A DNA stretch of 64,000 nt from Bradyrhizobium lablabi (GTDB taxonomy: Bacteria; Pseudomonadota; Alphaproteobacteria; Rhizobiales; Xanthobacteraceae). The stretch spans positions 1 to 64,000 of the forward strand of contig NZ_JAFCLN010000027.1 in NCBI RefSeq assembly GCF_018129385.1, in the 5' to 3' direction. Below are positions 43,020 through 53,573 of the stretch, one piece after another. The notes beneath the pieces were generated by a model, which saw only the letters and a program-made list of their open reading frames with translations, was not told the DNA's origin and ran no database searches. The stretch's first letter is position 1, and every line of letters begins with the position of its first letter. A program made the position numbers and the translations under genes.

Positions 43020-43970
43020 ATGTCGCCATTCGAAAGATATCCGTTGGGCCAGCCGGCCTTCATCAGCCATCCGCTGGATCGCGCCGCGCATCTGCGCACC
43101 AATGACGAAAAGCTGTTTGCGCTCGAAGGCCGGCCAGATGCCCGCGCCTATGTGGTCTATCGCGACTCGCTGGTGACCAGGCAGGAAGAGAGCGGCCCAC
43201 GCGTGCTGCTCTCGATCAAGGAAGCGCTTGGCTTCGGCGCCAATCCCGGCACGATCTTTCTCGGCCTGCGCGACGGCGCGCCGGTTTTCGGCATGGGCAT
43301 GTCGCCGGCGGCGGCGGAAGGTTTGATCGGCCGCAATGATGTTGCGATCACCGAACTGCGCGGCATGGCGATGCAGGGCTTGCTGCCGCTCGAACAATTG
43401 TCGGCAATCGCGATGGCGAAATCGCTGGTGAACTGGCACCAGCGTCACGGGTTCTGCGCCAATTGCGGCCAGCGCACCTCCATGACGGAAGGCGGCTGGA
43501 AGCGCGTGTGCGGAAGCTGCAAGGCCGAGCATTTCCCGCGCACCGACCCGGTCGTGATCATGTTCGTGAGTTCGGGAGACAGGGCGCTGCTGGGCCGGCA
43601 GAAGCAGTTCATGCCCGGCATGTATTCCTGCCTCGCCGGCTTCGTCGAAGCTGCGGAGACCATCGAGGATGCCGTCCGCCGCGAGATTTTCGAGGAGAGC
43701 GGCATTCGCGTGACCGACGTGAATTACTACATGACGCAGCCCTGGCCCTATCCGTCATCCCTGATGATCGGATGCACCGCGCGTGCGACCAATGAGGATA
43801 TCATTGTGGACCGCTCGGAGCTGGAGGATGCGCGCTGGTTCGACCGCGCGGAACTCACTCTTATGCACAGGCGTCAGCACCCTGAAGGGCTATTTGCCGC
43901 GCACCCGTTTGCAATCGCCCATCATTTGATCGGCCAGTGGCTGCATGGCGGAACGGAACGCGGCGCATAG
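43020..43970 (+). CDS. nudC: NAD+ diphosphatase (NADH pyrophosphatase)
   Basis: 316 residues. Zinc finger CANCG (about 141-145) and CGSCK (about 160-164), then HFPRTDPVVIM, the Nudix box beginning GFVEAAETIEDAVRREIFEES (shown in part: GFVEAAET, RREIFEESG) and the NudC signature SQPWPYP-like TQPWPYPSSLM. Hydrolyses NAD(H) to NMN and AMP and removes NAD caps from RNA. Co-directional with the HIT gene. Confidence 0.95.
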   Translation: MSPFERYPLGQPAFISHPLDRAAHLRTNDEKLFALEGRPDARAYVVYRDSLVTRQEESGPRVLLSIKEALGFGANPGTIFLGLRDGAPVFGMGMSPAAAEGLIGRNDVAITELRGMAMQGLLPLEQLSAIAMAKSLVNWHQRHGFCANCGQRTSMTEGGWKRVCGSCKAEHFPRTDPVVIMFVSSGDRALLGRQKQFMPGMYSCLAGFVEAAETIEDAVRREIFEESGIRVTDVNYYMTQPWPYPSSLMIGCTARATNEDIIVDRSELEDARWFDRAELTLMHRRQHPEGLFAAHPFAIAHHLIGQWLHGGTERGA

Positions 43971-44015
43971 CGTGGAACCCGCGCATGTCTGCTTCATTAG
44001 CAAGGGACCCCGGGC

Positions 44016-44993
44016 ATGACGGACTCTCGCATGAACTTCCACGACAAGGCGCCGAAAATCTCGCCGCGCATCCTGTGCATCGGCATGCCGGTGCGCGATC
44101 TCACCTTCAATACGCCGGGCATTCCCGCGCGCGGTTCCAAGGAGAACGCGACCGGTTTTGGCGAAATCTGCGGCGGCAATGCGCTCAATGGCGCGATCGG
44201 CATCGTTCGGCTGGGCGGCCGCGCCTCGATCTGCGGACCGATGGGGGATTCCAAGGAAACCTCCAGCCGCTTCATCTTTGATCAGATGGCCCATGAGGGC
44301 ATCGAGACCAAGCACCTCATTCACATGCCCGGCCTGGTGACGCCGATCTCGGCTGTCATGATCGACCCCTCGGGCGAGCGCACCATCGTCACCTTCCGCG
44401 ACCCGAAATTGTGGCACGTCAAACTCCAGAACTTCGACACGCTGCTCGATGATTGCCATGCCATCCTCACCGAGAGCCGCTGCGCGGAATTCTGCACTGA
44501 TCTCTGCGCCGAAGCGGTGCGGCGGGGCATTCCCGTCATCGTCGACGTCGACCGCGCGATGTCGCTGCGCGAGGGGCTGCTGCACGCCTCGACGCACCTG
44601 ATCTTTTCGAGCGAGCCGCTACAGGAAACCGCAGATGTCACCGACGACGCGCAGGCGCTGAAGAAGATCGCAAAGCTGACGAAGTCGTTCCTTGCCGGCA
44701 CGCGCGGACCGCGGGGGACGATCTGGCTCGACGAGCAGGGCAATATCCAGGAGACCCCCGCCTTCCCGGTCCATACCGTGGATACGCTCGGCGCCGGCGA
44801 TGTCTTTCACGGCGCGTTCGCGCTCGCCATCACCGAGGGACAGGAACTGCGGCAGGCGCTGCGGTTCGCCTCGGCCGCCGCAGCGCTGAAATGCACCCGC
44901 TTTGGGGGCGCCTTTGCCGCCCCGCAACGTGCTGAAGTCATGGAGCTTTTGGGCGACGGCCAAGGGACGAGCCCGGCCCCGACCGTCAAATAG
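44016..44993 (+). CDS. PfkB family carbohydrate kinase
   Basis: 325 residues. The first PfkB signature is in the GGNALNGAIGIVRLGGRASICGPMG region (only partly written: GGNALN, RLGGRA, GPMGD), and the second, with catalytic Asp, is DTLGAGDVFHGAFA. Phosphorylates a sugar or related hydroxyl with ATP; the substrate is not evident (ribokinase/ketohexokinase-like). AAGGG precedes ATG 44016. An Lrp regulator follows 66 bases downstream on the same strand. Confidence 0.9.
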   Translation: MTDSRMNFHDKAPKISPRILCIGMPVRDLTFNTPGIPARGSKENATGFGEICGGNALNGAIGIVRLGGRASICGPMGDSKETSSRFIFDQMAHEGIETKHLIHMPGLVTPISAVMIDPSGERTIVTFRDPKLWHVKLQNFDTLLDDCHAILTESRCAEFCTDLCAEAVRRGIPVIVDVDRAMSLREGLLHASTHLIFSSEPLQETADVTDDAQALKKIAKLTKSFLAGTRGPRGTIWLDEQGNIQETPAFPVHTVDTLGAGDVFHGAFALAITEGQELRQALRFASAAAALKCTRFGGAFAAPQRAEVMELLGDGQGTSPAPTVK

Positions 44994-45019
44994 CGGCTTG
45001 CATTAGAATTTTTTTCTAT

Positions 45020-45045
45020 ATATGAAGCTTGCAAAGCCTTCATAT
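45020..45045. promoter_or_regulatory. Putative Lrp/AsnC operator
   Basis: ATATGAAG (45020-45027) and CTTCATAT (45038-45045) form a perfect 8-bp inverted repeat around a 10-base centre, in an AT-rich stretch unlike the surrounding DNA and 14 bases before the regulator's start. Lrp-family proteins commonly bind such sites to control their own gene. Confidence 0.6.
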
Positions 45046-45059
45046 GGAACATTCTTCTC

Positions 45060-45566
45060 ATGACCGACCTCGCCACCGCCGCGCCGCCGCTTGAGGCCAA
45101 CCGCCGGCTCGATGCCATCGACCGGAAAATCCTGACCGTACTCCAGGAGGACGCTTCGCTGTCCGTCGCCGAGATCGGCGACCGGGTCGGCCTGTCCTCG
45201 ACGCCCTGCTGGAAGCGCATCCAGCGCCTGGAGGCCGACGGCGTGATCCTGCGCCGGGTCGCACTCGTCGACCAGAACAAGATCGGGCTCGGCATTTCCG
45301 TGTTCGTCTCGGTCGAGAGTTCAGACCATTCGGAAGCCTGGCTGCGCAAATTCGCCGATGCCGTCAGCGCCATGCCGGAGGTGATGGAATTTTACCGGAT
45401 GGCCGGCGACGTCGACTACATGCTGCGCGTCGTGGTCGCCGACATGGCGGCCTATGACATCTTCTACAAGAAGCTGATCAGCGCCGTGCCGCTGAAGAAC
45501 GTCACCTCGCGCTTTGCGATGGAGAAGATCAAGTCGGTGACCGCGCTGCCGGTGCCGGCGGCGTAG
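45060..45566 (+). CDS. Lrp/AsnC family transcriptional regulator
   Basis: 168 residues. N-terminal HTH (LDAIDRKILTVLQEDASLSVAEI, GLSSTPCWKRIQRLE) and C-terminal RAM ligand-binding domain (VLPAxxxFYRMAGDVDYMLRVVV-type segment: EFYRMAGDVDYML). The length is slightly above average because of a short N-terminal extension. Likely responds to an amino acid and binds the palindrome upstream of its own gene. Confidence 0.93.
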   Translation: MTDLATAAPPLEANRRLDAIDRKILTVLQEDASLSVAEIGDRVGLSSTPCWKRIQRLEADGVILRRVALVDQNKIGLGISVFVSVESSDHSEAWLRKFADAVSAMPEVMEFYRMAGDVDYMLRVVVADMAAYDIFYKKLISAVPLKNVTSRFAMEKIKSVTALPVPAA

Positions 45567-45576
45567 GTGCTCTGAC

Positions 45577-45708
45577 TCCCTCGCCCCGCTCTTGCGGGGA
45601 GAGGGTTGGGGTGAGGGGCCGCTTCGACATCGGGACTCGCGGAGAGTCCCCCTCACCCGGATCGCATCTTCGATGCGATCCGACCTCTCCCCGCAAGCGG
45701 AGCGAGGT
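45577..45708. repeat. Palindromic repeat, family D variant
   Basis: CCCTCGCCCCGCTCTTGCGG at the left and CCTCTCCCCGCAAGCGGAGC at the right, with GGGACTC/GAGTCCC and GATCGCATC/GATGCGATC inner arms. Between the convergent Lrp and phosphomutase genes, where it may end both transcripts. Confidence 0.75.
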
Positions 45709-45717
45709 AAGAGAGCC

Positions 45718-47217
45718 TCAAATCTTCTGATTGTATTCGCCCACCTCAGGATGCGTGCGCAGCACCGAATCCATCGCCTCGAACATGTCGCGCATGCGCT
45801 GTTCGCTGACAGGGCTTTCGACCACCACCACCAGTTCCGGCTTGTTGGACGAAGCGCGGATCAGGCCCCAGCTTCCGTCTTCCACCGTAACACGCACACC
45901 GTTGACGGTGACGAGATCGCGGACCGGCTGGCCGGCAACCTTCTCGCCTGCCTTCTGCTTGGCCTCAAAGTGCTTCACCACCTGCTCGACGACGCCGTAT
46001 TTGGCTTCGTCCGCGCAATGCGGCGACATGGTCGGCGACGACCACGTCTTTGGCAGCGCGTCCTTCAGATCCGCCATCGATTTGCCGGGCGCGCGGTCGA
46101 GCATGTCGCAGATCGCGATCGCCGAGACGAGGCCGTCGTCATAGCCGCGGCCGGACGGCTTGTTGAAGAAGAAATGGCCGGACTTTTCAAAGCCCGCCAG
46201 CGCGCCGAGCTCGTTGGTGCGGCGCTTCATGTAGGAATGGCCGGTTTTCCAGTAGGCCACCTTCGCACCCTGCTTCTGTAGCACGGGGTCGGTCACGAAT
46301 AGCCCGGTCGATTTCACATCGACGACGAATTGCGCGTCCTTGTGGATCGCCGACATGTCGCGCGCCAGCATCACGCCGACCTTGTCGGCAAAAATCTCCT
46401 CGCCGGTATTATCGACCACGCCGCAACGGTCGCCGTCGCCGTCAAATCCAAGGCCGACATCGGCCTTGTGCGCCAGCACCGCGTCGCGGATCGCGTGCAG
46501 CATCTCCATGTCTTCCGGATTCGGATTGTACTTTGGAAAGGTGTGGTCGAGCTCGACATCGAGCGGAATGACCTCGCAGCCGATCGCTTCCATCACCTGC
46601 GGGGCGAAGGCGCCAGCGGTGCCGTTGCCGCAGGCGATCACGACTTTCAGCTTGCGCTTCAGTTTCGGGCGACTGGTGAGATCGGCAATGTAGCGCGCAG
46701 GATAATTCTCGTGGAATTGGTAGGAGCCGCCCACCTTGTTCTTGAACTCGGCGTTCAGCACGATTTCCTTCAGCCGCGTCATCTCGTCGGGACCGAAGGT
46801 GAGCGGACGATTGGCGCCCATCTTCACGCCGGTCCAGCCGTTGTCGTTATGCGACGCCGTCACCATCGCAACACAAGGCACGTCGAGATCGAACTGCGCG
46901 AAGTAGGCCATCGGCGTTACCGCAAGGCCAATGTCATGCACCTTGCAGCCCGAAGCGAGCAGACCGGAGATCAGCGCATATTTGATCGAAGCCGAATAGC
47001 CGCGGAAATCGTGCCCGGTGACGATCTCCTGCTTGACGCCGAGTTCAGCAATCAATGCGCCGAGCCCCATGCCCAGCGCCTGAATGCCCATCAGGTTGAT
47101 TTCCTTGCCGAACAGCCAGCGCGCGTCATATTCGCGAAAGCCGGTTGCCTTCACCATCGGCTCGGATTCGTAAGCATAGGTGTTTGGAACCAGCGCGGAT
47201 TTCGGCTTGGGAAACAT
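45718..47217 (-). CDS. Phosphomannomutase/phosphoglucomutase
   Basis: 499 residues from ATG 47217; the frame extends to 47277 without family similarity. Alpha-D-phosphohexomutase motifs: FREYDARW start region, phosphoserine loop TASHNDNGWTG, metal loop GFDGDGDRCG, sugar-binding FEKSGHFFF and phosphate-binding RASSNKPEL. Interconverts the 1- and 6-phosphates of mannose or glucose, supplying GDP-mannose and UDP-glucose for surface polysaccharides. A UDP-glucose dehydrogenase gene lies 4 kb downstream. Confidence 0.93.
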   Translation of the reverse strand: MFPKPKSALVPNTYAYESEPMVKATGFREYDARWLFGKEINLMGIQALGMGLGALIAELGVKQEIVTGHDFRGYSASIKYALISGLLASGCKVHDIGLAVTPMAYFAQFDLDVPCVAMVTASHNDNGWTGVKMGANRPLTFGPDEMTRLKEIVLNAEFKNKVGGSYQFHENYPARYIADLTSRPKLKRKLKVVIACGNGTAGAFAPQVMEAIGCEVIPLDVELDHTFPKYNPNPEDMEMLHAIRDAVLAHKADVGLGFDGDGDRCGVVDNTGEEIFADKVGVMLARDMSAIHKDAQFVVDVKSTGLFVTDPVLQKQGAKVAYWKTGHSYMKRRTNELGALAGFEKSGHFFFNKPSGRGYDDGLVSAIAICDMLDRAPGKSMADLKDALPKTWSSPTMSPHCADEAKYGVVEQVVKHFEAKQKAGEKVAGQPVRDLVTVNGVRVTVEDGSWGLIRASSNKPELVVVVESPVSEQRMRDMFEAMDSVLRTHPEVGEYNQKI

Positions 47218-47340
47218 ACAGTGTATCTCGTCGTGGCATGGCGGATGGAACCGCAGCCTTAGCGAATACGCAGGCATTGCGGAAGGCGGGAACGACGGAT
47301 TTGGCAGCCAATTGCGGCGGATTGGTAACCGCTGATAGCC

Positions 47341-47856
47341 TTACTGCTCCAGCACCAGCTTGCCGTTGGCGTATTCGAAACGACGGAGTTTCGACAGGAA
47401 CGACAGGCCGAGCAGATTTTCCGACAGGGCCTCGTCGGGCAGCACCATCGCATCGACGTCGCGCACGATCAGTTCGCCGACTTCCATCCGGGCGATGCGG
47501 ATGCGGGCGGCCTTGATGGTGCCATTGGCGGTCGAGACGGTCGCGGTGTAATCGGACTCCCGGGGACGCTGGCCGAACTTCGCCGCGGATTTTTCGTTCA
47601 GCGCGACGACGGAGGCGCCGGTGTCGACCATGAAGCCCATGCGCTGGCCGTCGATCCGGCCGTCGGTCTGGAAATGACCGCGGGCATCGCGCGCAATGCT
47701 GATGCTGCGGACGCCGGGCTGCGCGACAGGCTGAACAGGAGCTGATTGCTGCGCGGGAGCCTTCGCCATTGCGAGCGACATCTTGCGGTCGGCCGTCTGC
47801 AACATGAAGAGGCCGAGGCCGATGGCGACGGCCGCAAAAAGCATGATGTTACGCAT
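47341..47856 (-). CDS. Membrane-anchored retropepsin-like aspartic protease (TIGR02281 type)
   Basis: 171 residues from ATG 47856; the longer frame crosses a repeat. One N-terminal helix (IMLFAAVAIGLGLFML) is followed by a retropepsin-like domain with the active-site GFMVDTGASVVALN and the flap/closing GLSFLSKLRRFEY. Single-domain, so an active enzyme would be a dimer, in the periplasm. Function unknown, widespread in alphaproteobacteria. Confidence 0.85.
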   Translation of the reverse strand: MRNIMLFAAVAIGLGLFMLQTADRKMSLAMAKAPAQQSAPVQPVAQPGVRSISIARDARGHFQTDGRIDGQRMGFMVDTGASVVALNEKSAAKFGQRPRESDYTATVSTANGTIKAARIRIARMEVGELIVRDVDAMVLPDEALSENLLGLSFLSKLRRFEYANGKLVLEQ

Positions 47857-48192
47857 GACGCTACTCAAACAGCTATTGTTTGAGCATGATCTTGTTCGGA
47901 AAACCGGTACCCACTTTTCGCTGCGCGCCGTTCCGGTCCGGATCATGCTCTGAAAACCCGCCGATATCACCACACGCGCCGCCAAGCTGCGACTAACGGC
48001 GCGGATGGAGCTGGTCATTTCGGTGAAAAGGATGAGTGAAGTGTTAACGCCACTTCAGAGGGTCGCACACCTGCGGGAAGAGCCTGGACTCAAAATATCG
48101 AAAACAACCCCATGCACAGTAGGACCGGGCGCAATTCACGCGCCCCCGCTCCGGCGCAATCGGTGAATAGATACCGTTACGCTTTTGCCCGA
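47857..48192. other. Intergenic gap with a palindromic repeat
   Basis: 336 bases between two minus-strand genes. It contains the family F repeat at 47881-47951; the rest shows no gene, tRNA or clear terminator. It should contain the promoter for the retropepsin-like gene near its left end. Confidence 0.5.
47881..47951. repeat. Palindromic repeat, family F
   Basis: GAGCATGATC (47882-47891) and GATCATGCTC (47941-47950) are exact inverted arms; CGGAAAACCGG lies inside. This form is common in Rhizobiales intergenic DNA. Confidence 0.75.
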
Positions 48193-50679
<2,487 letters not shown>

Positions 50680-50680
50680 T

Positions 50681-50767
50681 TGTCATGCCCGGGCTTGGCC
50701 CGGGCATCCACGTCTTCGCCAGACAGGAAACAAGACGTGGATAGCCGGGACAAGCCCGGCCATGACG
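50681..50767. repeat. Palindromic repeat, family E
   Basis: TGTCATGCCCGGGCTTGGCC and GGGACAAGCCCGGCCATGACG are inverted, with ATCCACGTCTT / AAGACGTGGAT arms. Between ugd and hrpB. Confidence 0.85.
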
Positions 50768-50787
50768 GCTTCACCGCTGTTTGGACA

Positions 50788-52107
50788 TCAAATCGCCGGC
50801 TCGGGCGAGCGGCCGACGCTTTCGTAGATGAAGCCGTGCGCTTCCATATCCGCCGTTCGGTAAATGTTGCGCAGGTCGACCACGACCGGGCGGGCCATCT
50901 CAGCCTTCAGGCGTTCGAGATCAAGCGTGCGGTAATGCACCCACTCCGTCACCACGACCATGGCGTCGGCGCCCTTCACGCAGGCGTAAGCGTCGTCGCA
51001 ATATTCGATATCGGGCAGTTCCTTGCGCGCCTGTTCCATGCCGACCGGATCGTGCGCGCGCACTTTTGCACCCATGTCGAGCAGGCCGGTCACCAACGGG
51101 ATCGACGGCGCTTCGCGCATGTCGTCGGTGTCGGGCTTGAAGGTGAGGCCGAGCACGGCAACCGTCTTGCCGCGCAGGCTGCCGCCGGCGGCGTTCGACA
51201 CCTTGCGCGCCATCGCGCGCTTGCGGTTGTCGTTGACGCCCAGCACGGCCTCGACGATGCGCAAATTCACATCATGGTCCTGCGCGATCTTCACCAGCGC
51301 GCGGGTGTCCTTCGGAAAACACGAGCCGCCGAAGCCGGGGCCGGCATGCAAAAATTTCGAACCGATGCGGTTGTCGAGACCGATGCCGCGGGCGACTTCC
51401 TGCACGTCGGCGCCGACCTTTTCCGCGAGATCCGCGATCTCGTTGATGAAGGTGATTTTTGTGGCGAGGAAGGCGTTCGCAGCGTATTTGATCAATTCCG
51501 CGGTCCGGCGCTCCGTGTACATCAGCGGCGCCTGGTTGAGCGACAGCGGCCGGTAGATATCGCCGAGCACTTTTCGTGCACGCTCATCTGATGTGCCGAC
51601 CACGATGCGGTCGGGGAACTTGAAATCGCGGATCGCGGCGCCCTCGCGCAAGAATTCCGGATTGGAGGCGACGACGAAATCGGCGGACGAATTGGTCTCG
51701 CGGATGATCCGCTCGACCTCGTCGCCGGTGCCGACCGGGACGGTCGATTTTGTCACCACCACGGTGAAGCCGGAGATCGCGCCGGCGATCTCGCGCGCGG
51801 CGGCGTGGACGTAGCTCAAATCGGCATGACCGTCGCCACGGCGCGACGGCGTGCCGACCGCGATGAAGACCGCACCGGCTTCCGCCACCGGCGCCTTCAG
51901 GTCGGTCGTAAAGTTGAGGCGGCCCGCCTTCGCGTTGGACGCCACCAGCGCATCGAGGCCGGGCTCGAAGATCGGGATCTCGCCGCGCAACAGGGCTGCG
52001 ATCTTGCTGTCGTCCTTGTCGACGCAGGTGACCTGGTGGCCGAAATCGGCAAAGCAGGCGCCGGACACCAGCCCCACATAGCCCGTGCCAATCATGGCAA
52101 TTCGCAT
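50788..52107 (-). CDS. UDP-glucose 6-dehydrogenase
   Basis: 439 residues. Rossmann start MIGTGYVGLVSGACFADFGH; catalytic Cys in FGGSCFPKDTRAL; the lysine in NAFLATKITFINE; the C-terminal UDP-binding domain with GLTFKPDTDDMREAP. Oxidises UDP-glucose to UDP-glucuronate with two NAD+, a precursor for capsular and exopolysaccharides. An acyltransferase gene of the polysaccharide-modifying type is divergent from it, fitting a surface-glycan setting. Confidence 0.95.
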   Translation of the reverse strand: MRIAMIGTGYVGLVSGACFADFGHQVTCVDKDDSKIAALLRGEIPIFEPGLDALVASNAKAGRLNFTTDLKAPVAEAGAVFIAVGTPSRRGDGHADLSYVHAAAREIAGAISGFTVVVTKSTVPVGTGDEVERIIRETNSSADFVVASNPEFLREGAAIRDFKFPDRIVVGTSDERARKVLGDIYRPLSLNQAPLMYTERRTAELIKYAANAFLATKITFINEIADLAEKVGADVQEVARGIGLDNRIGSKFLHAGPGFGGSCFPKDTRALVKIAQDHDVNLRIVEAVLGVNDNRKRAMARKVSNAAGGSLRGKTVAVLGLTFKPDTDDMREAPSIPLVTGLLDMGAKVRAHDPVGMEQARKELPDIEYCDDAYACVKGADAMVVVTEWVHYRTLDLERLKAEMARPVVVDLRNIYRTADMEAHGFIYESVGRSPEPAI

Positions 52108-52275
52108 GAATCAACCTGCCGTATTTGATGGTTAACGCGACCGCCTCTTAGGACATTTTGCAGGCGGAGGGAAAGGGGCAGGTTCCGAAAAACCGGCACA
52201 TCATTTGTATGAATAAAGGAGAAAGAAACCGATGGGGCCGATGATGCGCCCGTCACGCACCGAAACAGGACAGCG

Positions 52276-53334
52276 ATGAACGTTAACGGCACATCCTCCG
52301 GCCCTGGGCGTCCCGCGGGCGGACGCATCGATTGGGTGGACTACGCCAAGGGCATCTGCATCGTAATGGTGGTCATGATGCATTCGGTGCTGGGCGTGGA
52401 GGCCGCCGCCGGCCAGACCGGTTTCATGCATGCGCTGGTGGCCTTCGCAAAACCCTTCAGAATGCCGGATTTCTTCCTGATTTCGGGGCTTTTCCTGGCG
52501 GTGGTGATCGACCGCGACTGGCGCACCTATCTCGACCGCAAGGTGGTGCATTTCGTCTATTTCTATGTGCTGTGGGTGACCATCCAGTTCGGCTTCAAGG
52601 CGCCCGGCTTTGCCGCGGAGAGCGGCTGGCGGCACGTCGGCTATCTGTACCTGGAATCCTTTATCGAGCCGTTCGGCACGCTGTGGTTCATTTATCTGCT
52701 GCCGGTGTTTTTCGTTGTCACAAAACTGACACGTAACGCGCCGCCGCTTGCGATCTTTGCGGCGGCCGCGGCGCTCGAGATGATGCATGTCGCAACGGGC
52801 TGGACCGTGATCGACGAGTTCTGCGCGCGATTTGTCTATTTCTATTCCGGCTACTGGCTTGCTTCCTCAGTGTTCGCCCTGTCGGATCGCGCGCGGGCGC
52901 GACCCCTGCTGGCGATCGCAGGGCTGGCGACGTGGGCGCTCGTCAACGGCGCGCTGGTGGAATCGGGATACAGCGAATGGCCGCTGATCTCGCTGGCGCT
53001 CGGGCTCGCCGGCGCCGGTGCGATCATCGTCACCGGGACGCTGCTGGCGCGGATGCAGTGGCTGAACTTTCTGCGTTTTTGCGGCGAGCATTCGATCGTC
53101 ATTTATCTGGCCTTCTTCCTGCCAATGGCAACGACACGTGCGGTGCTGCTGAAGACCGGCGTGATCCCCGACATCGGCACGATTTCGCTGATCGTCACCG
53201 TCGCCGGTGTCGCCGGTGCGCTCCTGATCTGGCGCGTGGCGCTGATGGCCGGCGCGCGCTTCCTGTTCGAACGGCCCGATGCATTCTGGATCGCGCCGCG
53301 GAAGGCGGGAGCGCGGTTGCAGGCGGCGGAGTAG
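52276..53334 (+). CDS. Acyltransferase 3 family membrane protein
   Basis: 352 residues with about ten membrane helices. RIDWVDYAKGICIVMVVMMH opens the domain, with the conserved His at the end of the first helix; FRMPDFFLISGLF is the second family motif (R-x-P-x-F-F). Such proteins O-acylate sugars, often with acetyl or succinyl groups. AGGA precedes ATG 52276. Divergent from UDP-glucose dehydrogenase by 168 bases. Confidence 0.88.
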   Translation: MNVNGTSSGPGRPAGGRIDWVDYAKGICIVMVVMMHSVLGVEAAAGQTGFMHALVAFAKPFRMPDFFLISGLFLAVVIDRDWRTYLDRKVVHFVYFYVLWVTIQFGFKAPGFAAESGWRHVGYLYLESFIEPFGTLWFIYLLPVFFVVTKLTRNAPPLAIFAAAAALEMMHVATGWTVIDEFCARFVYFYSGYWLASSVFALSDRARARPLLAIAGLATWALVNGALVESGYSEWPLISLALGLAGAGAIIVTGTLLARMQWLNFLRFCGEHSIVIYLAFFLPMATTRAVLLKTGVIPDIGTISLIVTVAGVAGALLIWRVALMAGARFLFERPDAFWIAPRKAGARLQAAE

Positions 53335-53355
53335 CACTCTTTCCACCACAACACT

Positions 53356-53454
53356 CGTCATCGCCCGGCTTGACCGGGCGATCCAGTACGCTGCGGCTTC
53401 TCGGCTCAAACTCGGGTCTCTGGAATACTGGATCCCCGCCTTCGCGGGGATGAC
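53356..53454. repeat. Palindromic repeat, family C
   Basis: CGTCATCGCCCGGCTTGACC then GGGCGATCCAGTACGC; right half TGGAATACTGGATCCCCGCC, TTCGCGGGGATGACG. It combines the 'GCCCGG' stem on one side and the 'CCCCGC' stem on the other, the mirror of the copy at 38851. Confidence 0.85.
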
Positions 53455-53573
53455 GGCGGAAGACGCCGCAACGATGGAGAAGTACCGGAACGCCAGTGGA
53501 TAGAGGTGGCAGCATCGCCAGATTCCCGTCCCGCGAGGCTGTCAATCTGCGCAAAAATCCCTAAATTTCGGCC

